A stretch of DNA of 48,688 bases from SAR202 cluster bacterium (GCA_009392815.1 VFFS01000043.1:1-48688); one strand, 5' to 3'; positions 17,209 to 26,086 are shown, counted from the stretch's first letter. Numbers and translations: made by a program. Notes: generated by a model not told the origin, from the sequence alone.

Positions 17209-18330
17209 TTATCCAGCATCAGCCGACAATCTGTCCCCTGTAACAGTAAAAGTACCCTCGACTTCCTCCGATCCAATAGCTCGTGTTACAGAACTTGTAG
17301 GAGGATTAAGGTCCTTCAATGCTGGGAGAACCTCTTCACCAAACAGTTTAATAGATTTCATCAGTTTCTCATGTTCTATCCCGCCCCAGTCCATCCAAAG
17401 GCTAATATTCGTGATACCGATATCGTTTGCCCGCTTAAACTTCTTGATCAAAGACTCCGGATCACCTAAATATGTCCTGTCCAAAAACATATCCTGTTCC
17501 ATTTCTCCGTCGTATGGTTCTGCCTGAGTTCTACCATTTATCACTTTCTTCGCTGTAAGCGCTTTTTGAGCACGAATCTGCCACCTTATATAGGGAAGTT
17601 GGTTCAAGGCTTCCTCCATTGTTGGAGCGCAGTGAGTCATACATTGCAATGACATCTGAAGGTCTTCGACTGATTTCCCCAAATCCTTTCTAGCCCTCAC
17701 ATAGCTTCCAAATTGAGAAGCTACCCCATCCATACCCATCATGCTGGAAGTTAAAGGAGTAATATCCTTGGCCGCGGCAAGCTTCAAAGAACCTTCTGAA
17801 GACCCTGCCAGCCATAACGGCGGATGTGGTTTTTGATAGGGTTTCGGAAATACCGTTATAGGCTCGTCCACTTTTATGAATTCACCCTGGTAGGTCCAAT
17901 CCTCCTCCTCCGTCCATGCCTTCATCATGACTTCAACACCTTCTTGAAAACGGGGACGTGACTCTTCCAATCCAATACCAAATCCACCCATTTCATAAGG
18001 TTGATATCCTCTGCCTACCCCACAAAAAACTCTTCCCTTCGTAAAATGGTCAAGAACAGCCATTTCTTCGGCAGCTCTGATCGGTTGCCATTCAGGAACT
18101 ATAATCGCAGCGGTACCTATTTTTATCCTGTCCGTGCTTTCGGCTATCTTCAGAGCCTGAAGCAAAGGGGCCGGGGAAAAACCATAGTTAGAAAAATGAT
18201 GTTCGGCAATCAGAACGTAGTCATAACCAAGCTCCTCTGAAAGCTGTATCTGTTTTATACCCTCATCAAAACGGCTGGAGAAACTCCGAACCGATGGGTT
18301 AGGCCATTCCATGAACAGTCCAAACTTCAA
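17209..18330 (-). CDS. LLM class flavin-dependent oxidoreductase (luciferase-like)
   Basis: A 373-residue bacterial-luciferase-type TIM barrel that uses reduced FMN (or F420) to oxygenate or dehydrogenate a substrate. Motifs: MKFGLFMEW start, GYDYVLIAEHHF, GTAAIIVPEW, DHFTKGRVFCGVGRGYQ and KPHPPLWLAGSS. The start is TTG at 18330: GGAGG lies 6 bases upstream, and the TTG overlaps the MFS stop (TTGA), indicating coupled translation. The direct coupling to an MFS carrier suggests the carrier imports the substrate of this enzyme. Such FMN monooxygenases are expanded in SAR202 genomes; substrate unknown. Confidence 0.93.
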   Translation of the reverse strand: MKFGLFMEWPNPSVRSFSSRFDEGIKQIQLSEELGYDYVLIAEHHFSNYGFSPAPLLQALKIAESTDRIKIGTAAIIVPEWQPIRAAEEMAVLDHFTKGRVFCGVGRGYQPYEMGGFGIGLEESRPRFQEGVEVMMKAWTEEEDWTYQGEFIKVDEPITVFPKPYQKPHPPLWLAGSSEGSLKLAAAKDITPLTSSMMGMDGVASQFGSYVRARKDLGKSVEDLQMSLQCMTHCAPTMEEALNQLPYIRWQIRAQKALTAKKVINGRTQAEPYDGEMEQDMFLDRTYLGDPESLIKKFKRANDIGITNISLWMDWGGIEHEKLMKSIKLFGEEVLPALKDLNPPTSSVTRAIGSEEVEGTFTVTGDRLSADAG

Positions 18331-19658
18331 GACTTCCCTCCTTCCTCGAATTCAAACGAACGTTTGCAATTATAGCCCTCATCGTCTCCTCTGACAGGAG
18401 GTACACCCGGGTTGCGCGAAATTGCAAAAAGCAGGGCCCCTAATAGCATAAGAACCACCCCTGTCCACCAGGCCGGATCATATGAACCAGTTATGTCTAC
18501 AACATAACCTGCAGCAGGGGCACCAATGCCACCAATTGCGAGATTTATTGGTGTGACGATACCTCTAATTGTCCCTACATTCTCTCTTCCAAAATAATCC
18601 GCCCAGATATAATTTTGGTTAAACATATTCGTGCCTATCCCCAACCCGAACAAAGCCATGGACCAGAACATCAACCAAAAATCATAAGCGTATATGGACA
18701 TAACGCTTGCCAGAGCTAGCATTAAAAAAGCTGATGTACCGATCAACTTCGCAGATATCCGACGAACCAACATCCCCGCCAAAAAGCTGCCGGCACCGGC
18801 ACACACTGCATCAAATGCTGTAGCTATCGCTACAAGTCCAGGATCAAGTCCCCTGTCCATAAAAGCCGGAATCCGGTGTAATGCCAGTGTAAGTATCCCT
18901 AGAGAAAGAATCGAAAATGCTGCGGTAAGAGTCCACATAGAAAGTGTTTTAAGCGCCTGACGAGTCGGCCAAGACATCTCCATATTTTCTAAATTCTCGC
19001 CTGTGGAGTGATTTTCAGGCCCTGAATCACCATCGGGCAGTAGCCCAACATCTTCAGGCTCACGCCTTATAAACACCAAAGATAGAGGAACTATGATTGC
19101 TACACCAATTGCCGCGAGGATGATCCAGGATCCATGCCAGGTGTATTTTTCAATAAACACCTGGGTTAACGGAACAAATACGACCGCTCCTAAAGATATA
19201 CCGGCAGAAGAATATGCCAGTGCTTTACCCCTGTTTCGTACGAACCATTTCGTTGGTGGAACCGATGTAGCAAGAGCGCCGGGACCACTCATACCAACCA
19301 ATCCCATCACAGCAAACACCGCTACCAGATGCCATGGATCCTTTATATAAGCCAAAGCCACCATGCATCCCGCGGAAATTAACGTGGCAACAGAAAGGAT
19401 CCCCCTCGCACCATACAAATCGAGTAACTTTCCTATCAAGGGTCCTGTGAGTGCACCCGAGGCGCTTCGCGCAGACATGGCCCAACCAAAAGATGCCCTG
19501 CCTATTCCCAGCTCGTCGCCCATTGGCTTTATATACAGACCAAAGTTGAGAGACCCCATCCCCATACTGACGGCACTAGCAACCGCCATGACAGCAACAA
19601 TAACCCAACCGTAAAAAATCCGGCCGTTACGGCTGCTAAGTCTTACGATTGAGTCCAG
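18327..19658 (-). CDS. MFS transporter, probable CTG start
   Basis: A monocarboxylate-porter-like major facilitator with a loop 2-3 motif (GKLLDLYGARG) and 12 expected membrane helices. The first ATG (19589; 420 residues) falls in the middle of the first helix: the in-frame sequence before it encodes RIFYGWVIVAV, the conserved start of helix 1 in this family. Between the stop at 19677-19679 and that ATG there is no ATG, GTG or TTG. A CTG at 19658 has GGGGTGAT with ideal spacing, giving 444 residues, and is my preferred start. First gene of a five-gene operon; its stop overlaps the LLM start. Confidence 0.85.
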   Translation of the reverse strand: MDSIVRLSSRNGRIFYGWVIVAVMAVASAVSMGMGSLNFGLYIKPMGDELGIGRASFGWAMSARSASGALTGPLIGKLLDLYGARGILSVATLISAGCMVALAYIKDPWHLVAVFAVMGLVGMSGPGALATSVPPTKWFVRNRGKALAYSSAGISLGAVVFVPLTQVFIEKYTWHGSWIILAAIGVAIIVPLSLVFIRREPEDVGLLPDGDSGPENHSTGENLENMEMSWPTRQALKTLSMWTLTAAFSILSLGILTLALHRIPAFMDRGLDPGLVAIATAFDAVCAGAGSFLAGMLVRRISAKLIGTSAFLMLALASVMSIYAYDFWLMFWSMALFGLGIGTNMFNQNYIWADYFGRENVGTIRGIVTPINLAIGGIGAPAAGYVVDITGSYDPAWWTGVVLMLLGALLFAISRNPGVPPVRGDDEGYNCKRSFEFEEGGKS

Positions 19659-19680
19659 AAAATCACCCCATTTATCCTAG

Positions 19681-19700
19681 GAAGTCACTTGTGAGACTTC
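19681..19700. repeat. Inverted repeat between divergent operons
   Basis: GAAGTC and GACTTC arms around an eight-base centre, lying 23 bases before the proposed CTG start of the MFS operon and 112 bases before the first rraA-like gene. Position suits an operator for the divergent transcripts. Confidence 0.35.
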
Positions 19701-19811
19701 TTGATAAGAACATCATTGTACTCTTTAAAATATGAATATAGCGAAAGACTATGTTGACCCCCACTATCACCATGAGTAACCTTGCCAAGATTCAACAGCA
19801 AGGAGGAATAA

Positions 19812-20519
19812 ATGGCAGTTTCAGATGAAATATTGGCCAGATACAGAAAAGTAGCCGTCGCGACCATATATTCAGCGGTTAGAGAATTAGGTGGATATGA
19901 GCCATGCTTCATGCGCGGTGTCAAAGCCTATACTTCCCAGAAAACCGATAACGACAGGTTGGCTGGAAGGGCAAAAACTCTACGGTTTGTACCCCCTCGC
20001 AAGGATATAAAAATGGATACCCAGTCTGGGGAACAATCACCTGAATATATTGCCATGGGATCTTGTGGACCAGGTGACGTGGCCATATTTGACGCAATGG
20101 GAAGGAATGAGGCTTCAATAGGTGGAGATGTCAAACTTATTCAATTAAAAAACCAGGGCGCGGAGGGATTAGTCACCGATGGCTCAATCCGCGACATCAA
20201 CGCAGTAAAACCCTATGGATTCAAATTATTCGCTGCAGGTAACACAGCCCGGGTTGGAGAGCCAGACGTATGGCCCTACGAAGCGAACGGGGTGATTCAA
20301 TGTGGAGGGGTTACCGTGAGGCCTGGTGACGTTATAGTCGGAGATGATGATGGTGTTGTTGTTGTGCCGGAAAGAGTCGCAGAAGAAATAATTGAGTGGG
20401 CCGAAGACCATGAGAAAGTGGAAGAACAGATAAAGACTCTAATCGAGAAGGATAATGTCCCTCCAGGGAAATATTACAATCCCGCAACATTCTCAAAACT
20501 AAGCAACCTGAACAATTAG
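19812..20519 (+). CDS. RraA family protein (HMG/CHA aldolase-like), copy 1
   Basis: The 235-residue member of the RraA/4-hydroxy-4-methyl-2-oxoglutarate aldolase family. The active-site signature is present: G104-G105 (IGGDVK) and D123-G-S-I-R127-D128 (TDGSIRD), then GDDDGVVVVP. The C-terminal helix (about 190-220, very acidic) is the extension of the class II pyruvate aldolases, absent from the short RNase E regulator. It therefore probably cleaves or decarboxylates a 2-keto acid with a divalent metal. A strong SD, AAGGAGG, precedes the ATG. It is followed after 24 bases by a close paralogue. Confidence 0.92.
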   Translation: MAVSDEILARYRKVAVATIYSAVRELGGYEPCFMRGVKAYTSQKTDNDRLAGRAKTLRFVPPRKDIKMDTQSGEQSPEYIAMGSCGPGDVAIFDAMGRNEASIGGDVKLIQLKNQGAEGLVTDGSIRDINAVKPYGFKLFAAGNTARVGEPDVWPYEANGVIQCGGVTVRPGDVIVGDDDGVVVVPERVAEEIIEWAEDHEKVEEQIKTLIEKDNVPPGKYYNPATFSKLSNLNN

Positions 20520-20543
20520 AGAATCAAAGTAACTGAGGGTAAT

Positions 20544-21245
20544 ATGAGCATTCCACCATCCATAATAGCCCGCTACAAGAAAGTAGCCTCCGCAACCGTA
20601 TATTCAGCGGTAAGACGATTAGGATATGAACCTTGCTTCATGAGGGAAGTTTTCTCATTTACGCCTGGGATAACGCTAGTCGGCTCCGCCAAAACCTTAA
20701 GATTCGTGCCACCCCGGCAAGACATCATGGAGCAGACACACATTGGTGAAAATTCTCCGGAATATATTGCCATGGGATCTTGCGAACCTGGAGACGTGCT
20801 GGTAATCGACGGACTAGGTAAAAAGTACGCAGCCGTCGGCGGTGACGTAAAACTTCTCCAACTAAAAATGCAGGGCGCAGCGGGACTTGTAACAGATGCT
20901 TCGATCAGGGACTTGAACATAGTTGCCGATTATGGACTGGCAGTGTTTGCAGGTGGTCGAACGCCAATGGGAGGGGCCGGTGAAATTGATCCCTTTGAAG
21001 CAAACGTGACAATCCAGTGTGGGGGAGTGGCAGTGAGACCAGGAGATCTGGTCATGGCTGATGATGACGGAGTAGTAATAGTTCCGGAATGCATAATCGA
21101 GGAAGTTATAGACTGGGTCGAGGAACACGAAGAAGTTGAAGAATGGATTAAAACCTTAATCGAGAAAGAGAACGTGGCTCCAGGCAAATATTACCCTCCA
21201 ACAGATGAAACTGTCAGACGGTACCATGAAAATAACGAAAAATAG
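20544..21245 (+). CDS. RraA family protein (HMG/CHA aldolase-like), copy 2
   Basis: This 233-residue paralogue of the preceding gene shares near-identical N-terminal and core segments (IARYKKVASATVYSAVRRLG; SPEYIAMGSC). R122 and D123 are kept in TDASIRD, with alanine replacing the glycine of copy 1. The loop after residue 36 is shorter than in copy 1. Both copies lack the KDxxW-type changes expected of a dead enzyme, so a hetero-oligomer or two related substrates are possible. SD GAGGG precedes the ATG. It is convergent with an MFS gene 18 bases away. Confidence 0.92.
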   Translation: MSIPPSIIARYKKVASATVYSAVRRLGYEPCFMREVFSFTPGITLVGSAKTLRFVPPRQDIMEQTHIGENSPEYIAMGSCEPGDVLVIDGLGKKYAAVGGDVKLLQLKMQGAAGLVTDASIRDLNIVADYGLAVFAGGRTPMGGAGEIDPFEANVTIQCGGVAVRPGDLVMADDDGVVIVPECIIEEVIDWVEEHEEVEEWIKTLIEKENVAPGKYYPPTDETVRRYHENNEK

Positions 21246-21249
21246 ATGC

Positions 21250-21264
21250 GTCGTTAATAACGAC
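21250..21264. terminator. Possible bidirectional terminator hairpin
   Basis: GTCGTTA-A-TAACGAC is a perfect 15-base palindrome between the stops of convergent genes, flanked by AGAT and ATCT that can extend the stem. No T-run follows, so its efficiency is uncertain. Confidence 0.4.
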
Positions 21265-22595
21265 TATCTTGCCGGCTCAGGTTGGGGAACAGTCCTAATT
21301 GGGTTATATCTATACGAATATTTTTTCTCGTTAACACTGAAGGATGCGATACTAGCACCGATAAGGGTCAGTCCTGCAATTGCAAACGGAATTACATAAG
21401 ACCCAGTAAGTTGCTGTAGTTCCCCAGCCATAAGCACTGACAAAGCACCCCCAATCTGATGAGACATGTTCGTCATGCCGTTTAATGTACCTAAATTCCT
21501 CAGACCAAAAATATCTGCTGTAAGTGAAGAGGTCATTGACGCCGTAGCAATCCAAGACATGCCTGCTATGAAGGCAAATGCCCACATTCCTTCGACACCC
21601 CCTATGGTCAACAGGACAGCATATGCAATTCCGCGAAGAGCATAAGTGGATCCCAAAACCAACTTTTGACTCCACCAGCTCGAAAGCATACCTGCGGTAA
21701 GAACACCGATGGAATTAAGCCCCATCATGACGCCGAATATGCTGGCAGCGGTCATTTTAGGAACGCCCTGATCTTCAGCAAATGGCACAAAATGAACCGA
21801 AAGTATGTTAGTTGTAATTCCACACACCAGATAGGCCGCTGATAGTTGCCAAAAAGGTGAGGTCGAAAGAGCCGTCTTCCATCCACCGCGACCGGAGGTG
21901 AACAAGGGACCAGCCACAGACACACTTCCATCATCGCTGGGATCTTCACCTGATATTCTTTCCGAGTCCGGCACTGATCCTAGAGGGGTATTTTTTAAAA
22001 ATGTGAGCGCTAAAGGTCCTGCTATAAATGCAATAATGCAACCCAAAACAATAAAAGCGACCCTCCAATCAAACGTCTGAATTAAAAAGGCCGAAAGTGG
22101 AGCAAACATGAGAGGACCAAACGAACCGCCTGCCGCAGAAATACTCATCACGAGGCCACGACGCTTAAAAAACCACCTAGCTAGCAAGGAATGTATCGTA
22201 ACGAAGGAAACGCCACTGGATGCAAAACTACCAAGGAACCCGTAGATAAAAATAAATGAGGGTATTGAGTTGACCGTACTCATTAATGCTGTAGCTATGC
22301 CCAGCATTATTAAGGCTCCGCCAATAACGATTCTTCCACCAAAGCGATCGTGAAGATAGCCTGTCGCCAAGAAGGATACTGCGCCAACAAAAATTCCAAG
22401 AGATAGGACGCGGGTAATATCCGCCCGGGACCACCCCATATCAGCTTCAAGTGGAGTAACAAAAACACCCATTGATGAACGAATTCCAAATGCGGAAAGG
22501 GCAATAAAAAAGCAGACCGCAAGCACAAACCAGCCGTAGTAAAGACCGCCTGAACCGTTATTCGTACTTTTTGAAACCGCGGAAAATCTGTTCAA
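21264..22595 (-). CDS. MFS transporter
   Basis: The 443-residue major facilitator has a GLYYGWFVLAVCFF first helix, a GYLHDRFGGRIVIGG loop 2-3 motif, a central hydrophilic loop around 205-235 and 12 expected helices; it ends in a basic tail. Family resemblance is to the oxalate/formate-type and monocarboxylate carriers. The start is TTG at 22595, with AGG adjacent, so the exact start is uncertain. It is divergent from an SMP-30 lactonase gene across a 153-base region with two palindromes, suggesting that carrier and lactonase share regulation. Confidence 0.9.
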   Translation of the reverse strand: MNRFSAVSKSTNNGSGGLYYGWFVLAVCFFIALSAFGIRSSMGVFVTPLEADMGWSRADITRVLSLGIFVGAVSFLATGYLHDRFGGRIVIGGALIMLGIATALMSTVNSIPSFIFIYGFLGSFASSGVSFVTIHSLLARWFFKRRGLVMSISAAGGSFGPLMFAPLSAFLIQTFDWRVAFIVLGCIIAFIAGPLALTFLKNTPLGSVPDSERISGEDPSDDGSVSVAGPLFTSGRGGWKTALSTSPFWQLSAAYLVCGITTNILSVHFVPFAEDQGVPKMTAASIFGVMMGLNSIGVLTAGMLSSWWSQKLVLGSTYALRGIAYAVLLTIGGVEGMWAFAFIAGMSWIATASMTSSLTADIFGLRNLGTLNGMTNMSHQIGGALSVLMAGELQQLTGSYVIPFAIAGLTLIGASIASFSVNEKKYSYRYNPIRTVPQPEPAR

Positions 22596-22619
22596 CCTAT
22601 ACTCAACCTGTTAATTTAG

Positions 22620-22629
22620 GGAACGTTCC
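22620..22629. repeat. Perfect palindrome GGAACGTTCC in divergent promoter region
   Basis: Ten-base perfect palindrome between the divergent MFS and lactonase genes, 25 bases upstream of the MFS start. A dimeric repressor site is plausible; no regulator gene is adjacent. Confidence 0.35.
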
Positions 22630-22668
22630 AACAAAAGATACGAGGGAAATCGTACCATGTAACCGCGT

Positions 22669-22681
22669 TTTCGTAACGAAA
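22669..22681. repeat. Palindrome TTTCGT-A-ACGAAA in divergent promoter region
   Basis: Six-base perfect arms around one base. It lies 40 bases from the first palindrome (start to start 49), and a TAGAAT -10-like box follows at 22697-22702 before the lactonase gene. Candidate operator. Confidence 0.35.
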
Positions 22682-22748
22682 TCTAATTGCAGTCGATAGA
22701 ATTAATTTTTCACATTTTTACAATCAAACTGCCCAAAAAGAGAAACCC

Positions 22749-23723
22749 ATGCCTAGTAAAAGTAAAGCTGATAGAAGACTAGATCGAAACTGGGATACAG
22801 ACATAGTCGCCTATCCCGAACCAGCGGTAGAAGTTCTGGATGAACGATTTCAAAAATACGTCGTCGGAAACGCCGGAATGGAGCGTATTTACACCGGTTG
22901 CCGCTGGGCTGAAGGACCGGCGTGGTTTGGTGATGGTAGATATTTGCTATGGAGTGATATTCCCAACAACAGAATACTCCGATGGACTGAGGAAACTGGG
23001 TCAGTCAGCGAGTATCGCAAACCTTCAAACAATGCCAACGGAAATATTCGAGACCGGAAGGGAAGATTGGTCACTTGCGAACATTTGACCCGCAGGGTAA
23101 CGAGAACTGAACACGACGGTACCGTAAATACAATAGCCAGCTCATTTAGAAACCATCCTCTAAATTCACCCAACGATGCAGCAGTGCATTCAGATGGGGC
23201 AGTCTGGTTTACAGATCCTGACTACGGGATACTCAACGACTACGAGGGCGATAAGTCAGAGCCGGAACTTTCCACAGCAATTTATAGAATCGACCCTGTA
23301 GACGGATCAGTAGAGTTAAAAGCTTCAGGAATTCACAAACCTAACGGTATTTGCTTTTCACCTGATTTCACAAAACTTTACGTGTCTGATTCTGGATCAA
23401 ACAACCCGAGGGTAATTTACGTATATGAGATGACGAACGGGGGAACGACACTAAATGGCGGAAAAGTATTCACAGAAACCGGGAACGACTCCACGGACGG
23501 TATTCGCTGTGACTCTGATGGGAACCTGTGGGCTTCGGCACAACGAGGAACCAATTCGATTTCAATTTATTCCCCGGAGTCCGACTTGATAGGGCGTATA
23601 TATGTGCCAGAGGTTCCTTCAAATCTCACTTTCGGTGGGAAGAAAAGAAACAGGTTATTTATAACAGCCAGTCAGTCGGTTTATTCCATATATACCGGAG
23701 CCAAAGGAGCCGCTCTCAGCTAA
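22749..23723 (+). CDS. SMP-30/gluconolactonase/LRE family protein
   Basis: This 324-residue six-bladed propeller lactonase shows the family signatures WAEGPAWFGDGRYLLWSDIPNNRILRW (metal-ligand E near residue 57), NSPNDAAVHSDGAVWFTDPDYGI, KPNGICFSPDFTKLYVSDSG and TDGIRCDSDGNLWAS. The glutamate, two asparagines and aspartate of a calcium/zinc site are all present. It should open a sugar lactone or similar ester in the cytoplasm (no signal peptide). It is divergent from an MFS gene and convergent with the galactonate-dehydratase-like gene, which would act on the resulting acid. Confidence 0.93.
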   Translation: MPSKSKADRRLDRNWDTDIVAYPEPAVEVLDERFQKYVVGNAGMERIYTGCRWAEGPAWFGDGRYLLWSDIPNNRILRWTEETGSVSEYRKPSNNANGNIRDRKGRLVTCEHLTRRVTRTEHDGTVNTIASSFRNHPLNSPNDAAVHSDGAVWFTDPDYGILNDYEGDKSEPELSTAIYRIDPVDGSVELKASGIHKPNGICFSPDFTKLYVSDSGSNNPRVIYVYEMTNGGTTLNGGKVFTETGNDSTDGIRCDSDGNLWASAQRGTNSISIYSPESDLIGRIYVPEVPSNLTFGGKKRNRLFITASQSVYSIYTGAKGAALS

Positions 23724-23811
23724 TTGCACCTACTCATTACATACAGGAACTGAAAAAGTACCACAGCGGCACGTTTCCGACAAAAATATTTCGTTGACCG
23801 CAAATACCTAG

Positions 23812-24975
23812 TTAAGACCAATAAATATCCTGACGAGATGGATTTATTCCGGTACCCGGCCTCCATGGAAGGGCGTTATCATCCCACGGGTTGGCGGCAA
23901 GCCATTCTTCATCCATAGCAACCCCTAAACCTGGGCCAGGGGGAACACCGAAATATCCATCAACTTGTTGAGGAAAATCTCCAACCGTCGCATCTTGGAA
24001 CCATGGATGAATACCACCCTCCTGAATAAGGAAATTGGGGGTACAAGCATCAAGGTGTAAAGCAGCAATCGTACAGAAAGGACCATAAGGATTATGGGGC
24101 TGGAATCCCACATAATACGCCTCAGCCATGGCAGCAATTTTCTTGAGTTCCAGGATACCTCCCGCTTGAACAACGTCAGGCTGAATCAAATCCACGGCCT
24201 GGAGAGGTAGAAGATCGGCATAGTCAAATTTTGTTAGTAATCTCTCTCCAGTGGAGATCGGAATATTAACGTTGTCAGAGACTTTTTTGAGAGCTTCAAG
24301 ATTTTGTGGAGGAACCGGCTCTTCGTAGAAGAAAGGTCTAAATTCCTCAAGCCTATTACCTATTCTTATAGCATCAGAGGGTGCCAATCTCCCATGCACT
24401 TCAACAAAGAGTTCCACGTCATTCCCAACAGCTTCACGAACAGCCTTCATTTTTGCAATAGCTAACTCCTCAGAGTCTCGATCAATGAAAATACCCCTAT
24501 GCTCAAACGGATCCCCTTTCAAAGCAGTTAGGCCTCTCTCAACATGATCCATGGCATTCTGAACCGCTAATTCTGGCGTAGTCCCATCCCATCTGCCATA
24601 AGTCCATATCCTGTCACGTATCTTTCCACCTAAAAGTTCATACACTGGAACCCCTAGAGCTCTCCCTTTGATATCCCAGAGAGCAATTTCTATCCCACTT
24701 ATAGCAGACATCTGGACGATGCCTCCTCTCACATGAAAATGATGGTAAAGAGTCTGCCAATGTTTCTCTATTTCCATCGGGTCTTTACCCAGAATTACTT
24801 CTCCGAACTCATCAACCATGGTGGCTACACTTAGTGGACCACAGGTCGCTTCACCCCATCCTGTAATTCCTTCGTCTGTTTCTATCTTTACGAAAACGTA
24901 GTTTCTCGCTGTTTTAGTACCCACTCGAGTGGTGGTATGGGATGCGGGAATTGCTTTCACAGACGTTATTTTCAT
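23812..24975 (-). CDS. D-galactonate dehydratase-like enolase superfamily protein
   Basis: The 387-residue enzyme aligns with E. coli DgoD with a constant offset of nine residues at every catalytic position: H194 (EVHGR), E218 (YEEP), E244 (STGE), D267, H294 (QPHN) and E319. The first metal ligand, aspartate in DgoD (DFHGR), is glutamate E192 here. The reaction is expected to be syn or anti dehydration of an aldonic acid to a 2-keto-3-deoxy acid. Start ATG 24975 has TTAGGAG upstream. The nearby lactonase and alcohol dehydrogenase fit a sugar-acid pathway; the precise sugar is unknown. Confidence 0.9.
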   Translation of the reverse strand: MKITSVKAIPASHTTTRVGTKTARNYVFVKIETDEGITGWGEATCGPLSVATMVDEFGEVILGKDPMEIEKHWQTLYHHFHVRGGIVQMSAISGIEIALWDIKGRALGVPVYELLGGKIRDRIWTYGRWDGTTPELAVQNAMDHVERGLTALKGDPFEHRGIFIDRDSEELAIAKMKAVREAVGNDVELFVEVHGRLAPSDAIRIGNRLEEFRPFFYEEPVPPQNLEALKKVSDNVNIPISTGERLLTKFDYADLLPLQAVDLIQPDVVQAGGILELKKIAAMAEAYYVGFQPHNPYGPFCTIAALHLDACTPNFLIQEGGIHPWFQDATVGDFPQQVDGYFGVPPGPGLGVAMDEEWLAANPWDDNALPWRPGTGINPSRQDIYWS

Positions 24976-25046
24976 ATCTATCTCCTAATTTTCAGATCGA
25001 TCTTTACTATGAGAATCTGGGTCAGCAGCAGCAATGTTACAGACGC

Positions 25047-25077
25047 AAAAAGGGGAAGACTGAATGTCTCCCCCTTT
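25047..25077 (-). terminator. Rho-independent terminator after the alcohol dehydrogenase gene
   Basis: On the minus strand an 11-pair stem (AAAGGGG, mismatch, AGAC; loop ATTCA) is followed by TTTTTGCG. It lies 29-59 bases after the alcohol dehydrogenase stop, so the dehydratase gene downstream needs its own promoter. Confidence 0.85.
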
Positions 25078-25105
25078 CATATTACCTAGTTGTAGGTATT
25101 CACGC

Positions 25106-26086
25106 TCACTCGTTACTCATAACCACCTTGATAACGTCATCCTCATACTGTTCATACTGATCATATGCCTCTTGGACGTCATCAAACTTCATTTCATGAG
25201 TTTTCATCTCACCCGGATCCCACCAGCCTCTGTCCTTCAATTCAATCATCCTATCGATATGTCCTATCGGATCTCCACTTCCTGCTCCCGAGGTAGGTAT
25301 GATCGTCGGTGCATTCTTTAGAAATATAGACGTATCAATTTCTGTCATCCTGCCAGTTGGTCCTGCTTGAATACCGAATATGATTACCTTTCCGTGTTTG
25401 GTTGCTCCTCTAATCGCGGCAGTCAATCCATCAGCAAATCCCGAAGCCTCCACAGCAATATCTGCCAATTTCCCGTCAGTGATTTCCGCCAAGGCTTCGT
25501 CGACATTATCCTTATCAGGGTTAATGGTATGAGTGGCGCCGAATTTCTTACCCCATTCCAACCTATAGTCAAGGGGATCCACCGCAATCACTCGACGAGC
25601 ACCTGCTCTCGCAACTATTGCCGTGAAAGAGAGACCTATACTTCCCTGTCCCATTACGACAACATCTTTACCTAAGATAGTTCCCATCTGCTGGCAAGAA
25701 TAAAGAACGGTGCCCGAAGGTTGACATAGAATCCACTCCCCCAGATCACCATGATCTGGAACCAAGGCCATTCGGCCCTCATCTCCAGGATAGTACTCGA
25801 CAAGACCACCGGGACCGTCAGCACCAGGAAGAACTATTACGCGTTGTCCAACCTGAAATTTGTCGGATTTACTTTCTACAATTGTCCCTGCACATTCATG
25901 GCATGCACCGCCATGACGCATAGGATATTCCTCTTCTGGATGGACAGGGCCATATGCATGCCTGATGTCACTCCCGCAGACGGACCAACGCTCGAGTTTT
26001 ATCAGGCATTGACCATCGCTTATAACAGGTACATCTATATCCTCGATCTCATATTTCTTAGGGCTAGCTATTCTTGCTGCAAACAT
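25106..26086 (-). CDS. Zinc-dependent alcohol dehydrogenase family protein
   Basis: A medium-chain dehydrogenase with an N-terminal GroES-like domain carrying the catalytic zinc site (VCGSDIRH cysteine, HE of ACHECAG, cysteine in YSCQQMG) and a Rossmann domain with GQGSIG near 153. The four-cysteine structural zinc lobe is missing. It probably oxidises a polyol, sugar or secondary alcohol with NAD(P). I prefer ATG 26086 (326 residues, MFAARIA) with GGGAG upstream; an in-frame GTG at 26092 would add two residues. It ends at a strong terminator. Confidence 0.92.
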   Translation of the reverse strand: MFAARIASPKKYEIEDIDVPVISDGQCLIKLERWSVCGSDIRHAYGPVHPEEEYPMRHGGACHECAGTIVESKSDKFQVGQRVIVLPGADGPGGLVEYYPGDEGRMALVPDHGDLGEWILCQPSGTVLYSCQQMGTILGKDVVVMGQGSIGLSFTAIVARAGARRVIAVDPLDYRLEWGKKFGATHTINPDKDNVDEALAEITDGKLADIAVEASGFADGLTAAIRGATKHGKVIIFGIQAGPTGRMTEIDTSIFLKNAPTIIPTSGAGSGDPIGHIDRMIELKDRGWWDPGEMKTHEMKFDDVQEAYDQYEQYEDDVIKVVMSNE

